The notes under the pieces were generated by a model. That model was not told the DNA's origin, searched no databases, and saw only the letters and a program-made list of their open reading frames with translations. The position numbers were made by a program, and so were the translations under genes. 64,000 bases of DNA from Cupriavidus yeoncheonensis (GTDB taxonomy: Bacteria; Pseudomonadota; Gammaproteobacteria; Burkholderiales; Burkholderiaceae): contig NZ_CAJPUY010000012.1 of the NCBI RefSeq assembly GCF_905397275.1, positions 124,001 through 188,000 on the forward strand, read 5' to 3'. Within the stretch, counting starts at the first letter, position 1. Every line of letters begins with the position of its first letter. Positions 26,616 to 33,380 of this stretch are shown here, one piece after another.

Positions 26616-27364
26616 CGGACTGGATATTCCTGCGCGGCCTCACGCGCGAAAGCCGGCACTGGGGCACACTGCCCCGGCGTTGGGAGGCGGCCGGACTGGG
26701 CACGCCGCTGGCGGTGGACCTGCCCGGCAATGGCAGTCGCTGCCATGAGGTATCCCCGGCAAACGTGCCGGGACTCGTAGCGTCGGTGCGAGAGTGTTTG
26801 CGACACGCGGGTCGGCTGCGGCGCTGCCGGGTGCTGGCGATGTCGCTGGGCGCCATGGTGGCGGCGGAATGGGCACGCCAGTATCCCGATGAGGTGGCCG
26901 CGCTGGTCCTGATCAACACCAGCATGCGGCCCTTCAGCACCATGACGCAGCGCTTGCGCCCGGCCAACTGGCCTGACTTGCTGCGCATGGCTGCCGCCTG
27001 GGAGAACCGGGACTATTGCGAGCACACCGTCCACCGGCTGACCTGCGCGCGCAGCGATGCGAAGGAGGACGACATCCGCTTGTGGAGGGAAATCGCGGCA
27101 AGCGCGCCGGTCAGCCGGAACTCGGCGCTGCGGCAACTTCTGGCGGCTGCGCGTTATCGTGCCGGGCCCCGCCCGCCCTGCCCGTCCACGCTGCTGATCG
27201 CTTCGGATGCCGACCGCCTGGTCGACCCGGTCTGCTCGGGCCAACTGGCGCGCATTTGGGGGGTACCGCTGCAGCGCCATCCATGGGCCGGCCACGATCT
27301 GCCGCACGATGATCCGGACTGGCTGTGCGACATGGTGGCGCGCCAGATCAGGATTGCGGCATGA
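26612..27364 (+). CDS. Alpha/beta-fold hydrolase
   Basis: A 250-residue alpha/beta hydrolase whose ATG overlaps the M14 gene stop. The nucleophile elbow is AMSLGAMVAAEWA, the oxyanion region is FLRGLTRESRHWG, and the catalytic aspartate and histidine are likely in IASDADRLVDP and HPWAGHDLPHDDP. Coupling to the carboxypeptidase-like gene suggests a shared process such as breakdown of a modified peptide or amide, but no substrate can be named. Its end overlaps the convergent TetR gene by 17 bases. Confidence 0.78.
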   Translation: MTDWIFLRGLTRESRHWGTLPRRWEAAGLGTPLAVDLPGNGSRCHEVSPANVPGLVASVRECLRHAGRLRRCRVLAMSLGAMVAAEWARQYPDEVAALVLINTSMRPFSTMTQRLRPANWPDLLRMAAAWENRDYCEHTVHRLTCARSDAKEDDIRLWREIAASAPVSRNSALRQLLAAARYRAGPRPPCPSTLLIASDADRLVDPVCSGQLARIWGVPLQRHPWAGHDLPHDDPDWLCDMVARQIRIAA

Positions 27365-27917
27365 CCCCAACCAGCACGGCCGCGGCGGCCTCGAGACGCT
27401 CATGCGTGCCGAACAGCCGCGCGGCCATCAGCCCGTTCTGCAGCGAGCCGTAGACCACCTGCGCCAGTTGCGCGGGCGGCACCGGATACGGCTTGTCGCG
27501 CAGCGGCTGGGCCCGCTCGAACAAGCCGGTCAGCCATTGCTCGTGCATGCGAACGTACTCGCGCATCGTGTCGCGCACCGGCTCGGAAAGCGACAGCACA
27601 TCGGCCGACAGCATACCTACCAGGCAGGCCTGGTCGGTGCCGAAGCCCGTGCGGACCGGCTCCAGGTATTGCCGCGCCTGTTCCGCAGGAGGCAGTCTGG
27701 TGTCGATCGCGCGGATGCGCTCGTGGACGCGGGCGCTGTATTCACGCACCGCTTCCAGCACGAGATCGTCCTTGGACGGGAAATAGTAGTGAATGCTCGA
27801 GGTCTTGACGCCAACCAACTCGGCCAGGTCGCGGTAGCTGAAGCCGTTGAACCCCTTGCGACGGATCAGCACCAGCGTGTGCTCGATCAGTTGTTCGCGA
27901 ACGGATAGTGTTTTCAT
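27348..27917 (-). CDS. TetR-family repressor of duplicated module copy 1
   Basis: A 189-residue TetR regulator. The N-terminal helix-turn-helix (FNGFSYRDLAELVGVKTSSI, then HYYFPSKDDLVLEAV, residues 23-57) matches its paralogue at 29241-29807 in 52 of the first 57 residues. The C-terminal ligand half is much less alike. It has one cysteine in DQACLVGML. It is the last gene of module copy 1, probably cotranscribed from the promoter at 29027-29055 and repressing it. No own operator is visible just upstream. Ligand unknown. Confidence 0.85.
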   Translation of the reverse strand: MKTLSVREQLIEHTLVLIRRKGFNGFSYRDLAELVGVKTSSIHYYFPSKDDLVLEAVREYSARVHERIRAIDTRLPPAEQARQYLEPVRTGFGTDQACLVGMLSADVLSLSEPVRDTMREYVRMHEQWLTGLFERAQPLRDKPYPVPPAQLAQVVYGSLQNGLMAARLFGTHERLEAAAAVLVGVMPQS

Positions 27918-27947
27918 GGCTTCAGCCCCCTTGCAATGTGCTGCCGG

Positions 27948-28049
27948 TCAGGCCGGCAGCGTTTGCGCGAGCAGCGTGATGAGTGACCCGCTGAAGAGGC
28001 AGAGCCCCACCCATCCAACCAGTATCAGCGCGCTGTCACGCAAGTTCAT
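27948..28049 (-). CDS. 33-residue single-helix membrane peptide, module copy 1
   Basis: A short gene with a good ribosome site (AAGGGGAAC, then ATG). The peptide starts MNLRDSALILVGW and continues as one hydrophobic helix (VGLCLFSGSLITLLAQ) ending TLPA, so it should sit in the inner membrane. The same gene recurs in module copy 2 at 29985-30086 with the same start MNLRDS and the same length. Conservation of length, start and hydrophobicity in a diverged paralogue supports real translation. Function unknown. Confidence 0.62.
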   Translation of the reverse strand: MNLRDSALILVGWVGLCLFSGSLITLLAQTLPA

Positions 28050-28125
28050 GATGTTCCCCTTGGAGCCGGGCCAGGCAAGGCCCGCTGTTGATGTCAGCTG
28101 GCCGGCCACGGGCCGGCCGCTCTGG

Positions 28126-28827
28126 TCAGGCGAGTGCGCCGTCGGTGTACGGGTCGAACTTGCCCACCCTGGCGCCGTCCAGGTACGGGTCGACGCTGCG
28201 TGCGGGCGTTGCCGACACACCGCGCGTATCCAGACCGGCTACGGTGCGGGCGCCGTCGGTGTACGGGTCGGTCTTGCCGACCCTGGCGCCGTCCAGGTAC
28301 GGGTCGACGCTGCGTGCGGGCGTTGCCGACACACCGCGCGTATCCAGACCGGCTACGGTGCGGGCGCCGTCGGTGTACGGGTCGGTCTTGCCGACCTTGG
28401 CACCGTCCAGGTACGGGTCGACGCTGCGCGCCGGCGTTGCCGACACACCGCGCGTATCCAGGCCGGCTAACGTACGAGCACCGTCGGTGTACGGGTCGAA
28501 CTTGCCGACCTTGGCACCGTCCAGGTACGGGTCAACGCTGCGCGCCGGCGTTGCCGACACACCGCGCGTATCCAGGCCGGCTACCGTGCGGGCGCCGTCG
28601 GTGTACGGGTCGGTCTTGCCAACGCGTGCGCCATCGGTGAACGGGTCGAACTTGCCGACCTTGGCGCCGTCGGTGAAGGGATCGGCCTTGCCGACGCGGA
28701 AGCTGTAGCCGTACTTGTCGCCGGCAACGCTGCTGTCGCGCGGGCCCGCTGCCTGGGCCAGGCCGCTGGCGAGCGCGGCGGCAAGGGTGGCTGCAGTGAT
28801 GACGGTCTTGGCGAACTTGGCATTCAT
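28126..28827 (-). CDS. Exported 38-residue-repeat protein, module copy 1
   Basis: A 233-residue protein with a Sec-type signal (AKTVITAATLAAALASGLAQ, cleavage near residue 26). The mature part is almost wholly repeats. A short unit VGKxDP[FY]TDGA occurs first. Then four 38-residue units follow, each holding ARTVAGLDTRGVSATPARS and VDPYLDGA[KR]VGK. Regularly spaced Asp-Gly and Asp-Pro pairs give a very acidic, low-complexity surface. AAGGAG precedes the ATG at 28827; a longer frame to 29055 runs through the promoter and was rejected. Probably periplasmic or surface. No family recognised; metal binding or an adhesive role are guesses. Confidence 0.72.
   Translation of the reverse strand: MNAKFAKTVITAATLAAALASGLAQAAGPRDSSVAGDKYGYSFRVGKADPFTDGAKVGKFDPFTDGARVGKTDPYTDGARTVAGLDTRGVSATPARSVDPYLDGAKVGKFDPYTDGARTLAGLDTRGVSATPARSVDPYLDGAKVGKTDPYTDGARTVAGLDTRGVSATPARSVDPYLDGARVGKTDPYTDGARTVAGLDTRGVSATPARSVDPYLDGARVGKFDPYTDGALA
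28139..28594 (-). repeat. Four tandem 114-bp coding repeats, copy 1
   Basis: The phrase CCGTCGGTGTACGGGTCG (plus strand) recurs at 28139, 28253, 28367, 28481 and 28595, exactly 114 bases apart, so four full units are present. The period is 38 codons, which keeps the frame. Units differ by a few bases, mostly silent. Confidence 0.9.
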
Positions 28828-28905
28828 GATGGGCTCCTTGGCTGGCGACCTTCCCCTGGGGCGTCGCGGAATCGGTTCTTTGCTGGGGTCTCTCTTTGAT
28901 CTCGC

Positions 28906-28919
28906 ATCTACTAGTAGAT
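28906..28919. promoter_or_regulatory. Perfect 14-bp palindrome in the leader of repeat gene copy 1
   Basis: ATCTACTAGTAGAT is self-complementary. It shares the CTAC/GTAG words of the promoter operator at 29029-29052, about 120 bases away, and lies between promoter and start codon. It may be a second TetR site allowing looping or a roadblock. Confidence 0.5.
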
Positions 28920-29026
28920 AGATGACCTGACCTAAAAAAAGACCGCTTTCACGGTGTATTGCGATGGTCCCGTTGCAGAACCGGCTTCTCTTTCTTTGCC
29001 GGTGGAGCAGCGCTTCCATGACCCGA

Positions 29027-29055
29027 ATACTATCTACTACTAGGTAGATAGTCAA
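29027..29055 (-). promoter_or_regulatory. Sigma70-like promoter with operator in its spacer, module copy 1
   Basis: On the minus strand TTGACT (29050-29055), a 17-base spacer and TAGTAT (29027-29032) form a good promoter. An inverted repeat ACTATCTAC (29029-29037) / GTAGATAGT (29044-29052) fills the spacer and touches both boxes. A bound TetR dimer would occlude polymerase. The transcript would have a leader of about 190 bases. Confidence 0.65.
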
Positions 29056-29067
29056 GGAAAAACTTTT

Positions 29068-29082
29068 CTATCGGCTCGATAG
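29068..29082. promoter_or_regulatory. Inverted repeat upstream of the copy 1 promoter
   Basis: CTATCG (29068-29073) and CGATAG (29077-29082) form a perfect dyad just upstream of the -35 box. Copy 2 has the same place altered to CTATCG-gcc-TGATAG. It marks about the outer edge of the duplicated block and could be an activator site. Confidence 0.35.
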
Positions 29083-29181
29083 GCATCATCCCTCTCGGCG
29101 CTAACTATTTGATAAATAAAGATATTCCCCTGCTCCAAGCGCCTTCAGGCCGGACTTCCCTCGGCGTTCGATACCGCAAAC

Positions 29182-29219
29182 AAAAAGCCGCCATGCGGCA
29201 TTCGCCACATGGCGGCTTT
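29182..29219 (-). terminator. Rho-independent terminator after TetR of module copy 2
   Basis: A perfect 12-bp stem, AAAGCCGCCATG (29184-29195) with CATGGCGGCTTT (29208-29219), has a 12-base loop. On the minus strand it is followed by a T-run. It lies 22 bases after the TetR stop, so it ends transcript 2 and insulates module copy 1. Confidence 0.8.
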
Positions 29220-29240
29220 GCGCCGCACTGCTCGCGGGCG

Positions 29241-29807
29241 TCAGCCGGCCACGGCAGCCAGCAGGGTATCGGCGGCAGCTTCAACCCTGTCCGCCGTGCC
29301 AAACAGGCGCGCGGAAATCAGACCGCTCTGCAAGGAGCCGAACACAACCTGCGCCAGGCGTGCGGGCGGCACCGGAAACGGCGTAGTGCGGTGGGGCTGG
29401 GCGCGTTCCAGCAAGCCGGTCAGCCACTTCTCGTTCATGAGGAAGAAGCTCTGCAGCAGCCCGTGGACCGACTCGGGAAGGCACAAGGTCTCCGCTGACA
29501 GCATGCCGCACAGGCAGATCTGGTCAGACCCACAACTCGCGCGGAACGGCGCCAGGTAGATGGCGGCCTGCTCCGTTACGGGCAGCGTCGTATCGATCGA
29601 CCGCAGGCGCTCGGACATCGTCGCGCTGTACGTCTTCACGGCCTCCAGGACGAGGTCGTCCTTGGTCGGAAAGTAATAGTGAATGCTCGATGTCTTGACG
29701 CCGACCAGTTCGGCCAGGTCCCGGTAGCTGAAGCCATTGAAGCCCCGGCGCCGAATCAGGACGAGCGTGTGTTCGAGCAGTTGCTCTCGTACGGTTTGCG
29801 TTTTCAT
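29241..29807 (-). CDS. TetR-family repressor of duplicated module copy 2
   Basis: A 188-residue TetR regulator, paralogue of the one at 27348-27917. The DNA-binding half (FNGFSYRDLAELVGVKTSSI, then HYYFPTKDDLVLEAV) is nearly the same, so both should bind the same operator. The ligand half has diverged and gained cysteines (ASCGSDQICLCGML, then ETLCLPE), which could sense thiol-reactive or oxidising compounds (inference only). Unlike copy 1 it has its own promoter-like sequence and dyad right before the start, suggesting autoregulation. A strong terminator follows. Confidence 0.85.
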   Translation of the reverse strand: MKTQTVREQLLEHTLVLIRRRGFNGFSYRDLAELVGVKTSSIHYYFPTKDDLVLEAVKTYSATMSERLRSIDTTLPVTEQAAIYLAPFRASCGSDQICLCGMLSAETLCLPESVHGLLQSFFLMNEKWLTGLLERAQPHRTTPFPVPPARLAQVVFGSLQSGLISARLFGTADRVEAAADTLLAAVAG

Positions 29808-29813
29808 GAGGCC

Positions 29814-29842
29814 AGTTTATCTACATGAAGATAGACGCTCAA
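29814..29842 (-). promoter_or_regulatory. Internal promoter with operator for TetR copy 2, probably leaderless
   Basis: On the minus strand TTGAGC (29837-29842), a 17-base spacer and TAAACT (29814-29819) precede the ATG at 29807. The -10 box is so close that transcription would start at or next to the start codon. TATCT (29818-29822) and AGATA (29829-29833) make a dyad within the spacer, the same plan as the main promoters. Confidence 0.45.
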
Positions 29843-29984
29843 GGAGAACGCCTGAAGGCGCGGGTAATCCCTTAGGGCTTGTTCGCAGTGGGGATAGCAG
29901 CGCCAAGACTTATCAGTGCCAACGGACACAGCCCCGGAGTCACCGGGGCGTGCCGTGGCCAATCGGTTCAATCAATCAGGCGAT

Positions 29985-30086
29985 TTAACCTGGCAGGACC
30001 TGCGCGGCGAAGGTGATCATCGAGCCACTCGTCACGCAAACCAGCAGCCATCCGCCAAGCAGAAGGATACTGTCACGCAAATTCAT
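29985..30086 (-). CDS. 33-residue single-helix membrane peptide, module copy 2
   Basis: Paralogue of the peptide at 27948-28049. ATG at 30086 with GGAG seven bases upstream; TAA at 29985. The peptide starts MNLRDSILLLGGWLLV, continues hydrophobic through CVTSGSMITFAAQ and ends VLPG. Against copy 1 the length, the start MNLRDS and the GS-IT core are kept while many hydrophobic residues changed conservatively, as expected for a selected membrane peptide. Role unknown; it could anchor or signal for the exported repeat protein. Confidence 0.62.
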   Translation of the reverse strand: MNLRDSILLLGGWLLVCVTSGSMITFAAQVLPG

Positions 30087-30173
30087 GATGGACTCCATTG
30101 CGGCCGGCCAGGTCGTGCATGGACCCGGCTGCCGTGGCGATAAAGCCGCCGGCCTGCTAGGCCGGCAGGCGGG

Positions 30174-30761
30174 TCAGGCGAGCGCGCCGTCGGTGTACGG
30201 GTCGGTCTTGCCGACCTTGGCACCGTCCAGGTACGGGTCAACGCTGCGCGCCGGCGTTGCCGACACACCGCGCGTATCCAGACCGGCTACCGTGCGGGCG
30301 CCGTCGGTGTACGGGTCGAACTTGCCGACCTTGGCGCCATCCAGGTACGGGTCAACGCTGCGTGCCGGCGTTGCCGACACACCACGCGTATCCAGACCGG
30401 CTACCGTGCGGGCGCCGTCGGTGAACGGGTCGAACTTGCCAACCTTGGCACCGTCCAGGTACGGGTCAACGCTGCGTGCCGGCGTTGCCGACACACCACG
30501 CGTATCCAGACCGGCTATCGTGCGGGCACCGTCGGTGTACGGGTCGGTCTTGCCAACGCGTGCGCCATCGGTGAACGGGTCGAACTTGCCGACCTTGGCG
30601 CCGTCGGTGAAGGGATCGGCCTTGCCGACGCGGAAGCTGTAGCCGTACTTGTCACCGGCAACGCTGCTGTCGCGCGGGCCCGCAGCCTGGGCCAGGCCGC
30701 TGGCGAGCGCGGCGGCAAGGGTGGCTGCAGTGATGATGGTCTTGGCGAACTTGGCATTCAT
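30174..30761 (-). CDS. Exported 38-residue-repeat protein, module copy 2
   Basis: A 195-residue paralogue of the protein at 28126-28827. The first 81 residues match except for Ile instead of Val at residue 9. They cover the signal peptide (ending GLAQA near 26) and the segment SFRVGKADPFTDGAKVGK. It then has three instead of four 38-residue units, so the copies differ by one unit. The ending DPYTDGALA is shared. AAGGAG precedes the ATG. The same promoter, palindrome and leader sit upstream. Probably secreted to the periplasm or surface; no family recognised. Confidence 0.72.
   Translation of the reverse strand: MNAKFAKTIITAATLAAALASGLAQAAGPRDSSVAGDKYGYSFRVGKADPFTDGAKVGKFDPFTDGARVGKTDPYTDGARTIAGLDTRGVSATPARSVDPYLDGAKVGKFDPFTDGARTVAGLDTRGVSATPARSVDPYLDGAKVGKFDPYTDGARTVAGLDTRGVSATPARSVDPYLDGAKVGKTDPYTDGALA
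30187..30528 (-). repeat. Three tandem 114-bp coding repeats, copy 2
   Basis: Units begin at 30187, 30301 and 30415, with the next partial unit at 30529, exactly 114 bases apart. They correspond to the units at 28139-28594, with one fewer copy. Confidence 0.9.
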
Positions 30762-30838
30762 GATGGGCTCCTTGGCTGGCGACCTTCCCCTGGGGCGTCG
30801 CGGAATCGGTTCTTTGCTGCGTCTCTCTTTGATCTCGC

Positions 30839-30852
30839 ATCTACTAGTAGAT
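30839..30852. promoter_or_regulatory. Perfect 14-bp palindrome in the leader of repeat gene copy 2
   Basis: ATCTACTAGTAGAT, the same sequence and relative place as at 28906-28919, about 80 bases before the start codon. Confidence 0.5.
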
Positions 30853-30959
30853 AGATGCCCTGACCTAAAAAAAGACCGCTTTCACGGTGTATTGCGATGG
30901 TCCCGTTGCAGAACCGGCTTCCTTTTCTTTGCCGGTGGAGCAGCGCTTCCATGACCTGA

Positions 30960-30988
30960 ATACTATCTACTACTAGGTAGATAGTCAA
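30960..30988 (-). promoter_or_regulatory. Sigma70-like promoter with operator in its spacer, module copy 2
   Basis: TTGACT (30983-30988), 17-base spacer, TAGTAT (30960-30965) on the minus strand. The dyad ACTATCTAC (30962-30970) / GTAGATAGT (30977-30985) lies across the spacer exactly as in copy 1. Confidence 0.65.
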
Positions 30989-31119
30989 GGAAAAACTTTC
31001 CTATCGGCCTGATAGTTGATATTCGGGTGAACGGCCCAGTCCCCTCTATTCGATGGCCTCACACTTCTGGCTGTGCCAGTTGCACGACACCTGCTAGCCT
31101 TGACAGGCATCCGCGCACA

Positions 31120-32022
31120 ATGGCAACCATGCAGCCCGTCCGTGATTCCCCGATTCCCCGCTGGCTGGCCAGCACGGCCGGCATTGCCATCGTGGCCGGG
31201 CTTGCTCGCCGCGTGCTGTTCCGCGCACTCGAACGGGAGGCCTTCGTCACGCCGACCAGCGCCCCGCCCGAACCCGACCTGCCCGAAGCGACGCTGCGTC
31301 ACAGCACGTTCCGCAGCGGCAACCGCCTGCTCCATGCCGCTTACGCGCCGGCGGCACAACGGCAGGCACCCGCGCTGATGGTATGCCACGGCGACGACGA
31401 ATGCCTGTCCGACTGGGCACCCGTGCAAGCCATGCTCTCGCATTCCGGCATCAGCACCTTCGTGTTCGATTACAGCGGCTACGGCGCAAGCAGCGGACGC
31501 CCGACCGTCAGTCACCTGCGTGAAGACGCGTGCGCGGCCTATCGGGCGTTCCTGGCGGCAACGCCGGACGCAACACGGCACTACGTCCTCGGCCACTCGC
31601 TCGGATCGGGGGTATTGCTGGATGTCGCGCGTGGATTCATGCCGGCCCCGGATGGGGCGATCATCGCCTCGGGCTTCAGTTCCGCGCGCGAGGCGGCGGT
31701 TCAGACAGGCCGCGTGCCGCCACGACTGGCGTGGCTGCTACCGGATCCATGGAACAACGCGGCGCGCATGCGCCGGCTGGAACTGCCGCTGCTGCTTGTG
31801 CACAGCCGCGCCGATGAAGTCCTGCCGCTGGCCCATGCGGAGCGTCTTGCGCAGGCAGCTTCGAATCTTCAGGAACTGGTCTTGTTTGACGGTATGCCGC
31901 ATGACGCGGCCATCCTGCCGGACTACATGGATGCGTTCTGGGCGCCTGTGATCGCATTCATGCTTGCCCCCGCAGGAGCACACGCAGGAGCACGCCTCGG
32001 ACAGCCCGCGATAGCGCGATAA
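31120..32022 (+). CDS. Alpha/beta hydrolase with N-terminal membrane anchor
   Basis: A 300-residue serine hydrolase. A hydrophobic N-terminal stretch (WLASTAGIAIVAGLARRVLF) may anchor it in the membrane. The fold then shows the oxyanion HGDDE region (LMVCHGDDECLSDW), the nucleophile elbow LGHSLGSGVLL, an aspartate in VHSRADEVLPL and a histidine in FDGMPHDAAIL. It resembles the BEM46/YqkD-like peptidase-type hydrolases. The ATG at 31120 is chosen over a longer frame; ATG at 31129 is as likely. It is divergent from the repeat-protein module. Confidence 0.75.
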   Translation: MATMQPVRDSPIPRWLASTAGIAIVAGLARRVLFRALEREAFVTPTSAPPEPDLPEATLRHSTFRSGNRLLHAAYAPAAQRQAPALMVCHGDDECLSDWAPVQAMLSHSGISTFVFDYSGYGASSGRPTVSHLREDACAAYRAFLAATPDATRHYVLGHSLGSGVLLDVARGFMPAPDGAIIASGFSSAREAAVQTGRVPPRLAWLLPDPWNNAARMRRLELPLLLVHSRADEVLPLAHAERLAQAASNLQELVLFDGMPHDAAILPDYMDAFWAPVIAFMLAPAGAHAGARLGQPAIAR

Positions 32023-32197
32023 ACGCCAGCGCCGGCGACCGCACAATCTAACCGAGTCTCCGCACCTCGGCAATCATCCTTGTGGGCGAGGCGCGACGAA
32101 TGGGCAGGTTGAGATTCTTTTCCCGAATTCTTGTCTATATTGGTTCTCATGGCAAAACATCAGTTCTTCGCTGTTGAACAGCATTGGAGGGAATGCC

Positions 32198-32491
32198 ATG
32201 CGTTGGCTCGCAAACTTGTTCAGTCCGCCGACCCCGGAAAAGATTGCCGAAAGGGAACTGCAAGACATGAGGCTGACGTTGTTCCAGGCGGAACGGCGCC
32301 TGCTGGAGGCGCAAATGCAGGTCGCCTACTATCGCGACATGGTCGCGTTCCTTGAAGACGTGTCGACCAAGGGCGTCGAGGACGTGGTGGACAAGCGCCG
32401 CGCCGCCGTGCCCGCTGCCATCGAGACCTTCTCGGCACCGCGTGTCGCGCCAGGACTGACCACCGTCCCGATCGTGCCTTCTGCCGCCTAG
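32198..32491 (+). CDS. Hypothetical 97-residue coiled-coil-like protein
   Basis: The ATG at 32198 follows GGAGGG six bases upstream. Residues 12-58 are strongly helical and charged (ERELQDMRLTLFQAERRLLE, then AQMQVAYYRDMVAFLEDV), as in a coiled coil, after a short amphipathic start (RWLANLFSPP). The tail is Pro/Ala/Val-rich. No family recognised. It could be a small scaffold or membrane-associated factor. Confidence 0.6.
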   Translation: MRWLANLFSPPTPEKIAERELQDMRLTLFQAERRLLEAQMQVAYYRDMVAFLEDVSTKGVEDVVDKRRAAVPAAIETFSAPRVAPGLTTVPIVPSAA

Positions 32492-32655
32492 CGCGGCAGT
32501 ACGCGGCTGCAAACTGACTGGCCAACGGCGGCGCCTCCCGGACTCCGCCGGTCATCTGTAGCGCCGCACGGCACGCGGGAATGGGTGCCGACCTGTGCGA
32601 TACTCGCGCTGCCCGCCGCGCAAGCCGGCGCGCGGACTGTCACACAGGAGCCCCC

Positions 32656-33354
32656 ATGAACGAACTACTGCCCGCGATCGAAGTCGAGACCGCGCCAAAT
32701 CCCGCTTTCACCGTCATCTGGATGCACGGCCTGGGCGCGGATGGCAATGACTTCGTGCCAGTGGTTCCGGAACTCGGGCTGGAAGACACGCCCGGCGTGC
32801 GCTTTATCTTTCCCCATGCACCCGCCATGCCCGTCACGTGCAACGGCGGCTATGTCATGCCCGCCTGGTATGACATCTACTCGCTCGACGAAGCCGGCCG
32901 GCGCGCCGATGAGCATGGCATCCGGGTTTCATGCGAACGCATCCGGGCGCTGATCGCGCGTGAAAACGCGCGCGGCATCGCGACGGACCACATTGTGCTT
33001 GCCGGGTTTTCGCAGGGCGGTGCGATCGCCTACACCACTGCCCTCACCCACCCGGACGCACTGGCGGGCATCATCGCCCTGTCCACCTATATTCCCGCGC
33101 CCGACATGCTGGCGGCCGCAAGCACGGCCGCCAACGCCGCCATACCCGTCTTCGCCGCGCACGGCACGCTCGATGACGTCGTGCCGCCGCGCCTCGGCGA
33201 GCACGCCCGGGACTTCCTTCTGGCACGTGGCATTCCCCTCGCATGGCATACCTATGCCATGCCGCATTCGGTGTGTCTGGAGGAGATCGCGGCAATCGGT
33301 TCGTGGCTCAAGGGAACGTTTGCCCGCATCGCGCAGCCAACGGCGCAACGCTGA
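32656..33354 (+). CDS. Carboxylesterase/lysophospholipase-like protein (alpha/beta hydrolase, family PF02230)
   Basis: A 232-residue esterase of the carboxylesterase II/phospholipase type. The family opening VIWMHGLGADGNDF near residue 23 is followed by RFIFPHAPAMPVTCNGGYVM, the nucleophile elbow AGFSQGGAIAYTTAL, the aspartate in HGTLDDVVP and the histidine in YAMPHSVCLEE. AGGAG lies upstream of the ATG at 32656. It acts on short acyl esters in related bacteria. It is followed by a small unknown gene 27 bases on. Confidence 0.85.
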   Translation: MNELLPAIEVETAPNPAFTVIWMHGLGADGNDFVPVVPELGLEDTPGVRFIFPHAPAMPVTCNGGYVMPAWYDIYSLDEAGRRADEHGIRVSCERIRALIARENARGIATDHIVLAGFSQGGAIAYTTALTHPDALAGIIALSTYIPAPDMLAAASTAANAAIPVFAAHGTLDDVVPPRLGEHARDFLLARGIPLAWHTYAMPHSVCLEEIAAIGSWLKGTFARIAQPTAQR

Positions 33355-33380
33355 GCCGGGCCACAGTCATCACCACGAAT

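Larger units (their letters stand above)
27348..31016 (-). repeat. Segmental tandem duplication of a three-gene module
   Basis: Two copies of the same minus-strand order: repeat protein, 33-residue membrane peptide, TetR regulator. Copy 1 spans about 27348-29083, copy 2 about 29241-31016. The block 28595-29083 matches 30529-31016 almost base for base, including promoter and palindromes, with a one-base indel. TetR and peptide genes differ much more. See the separate entries for each part. Confidence 0.85.

Noticed and set aside
28139..28594. Regular repeats as a possible CRISPR array
   Set aside because: Units are 114 bases, contiguous and coding, without unique spacers, and no cas genes are near.
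28088..28708. Plus-strand open frames with regular repeats across the repeat genes (also 30013-30642)
   Set aside because: They are antisense shadows of the 114-bp coding repeats. The minus strand has the signal peptide, ribosome site and promoter.
28828..29055. Extension of repeat protein copy 1 upstream to 29055
   Set aside because: It would translate the promoter and operator region; the signal peptide and AAGGAG support 28827.
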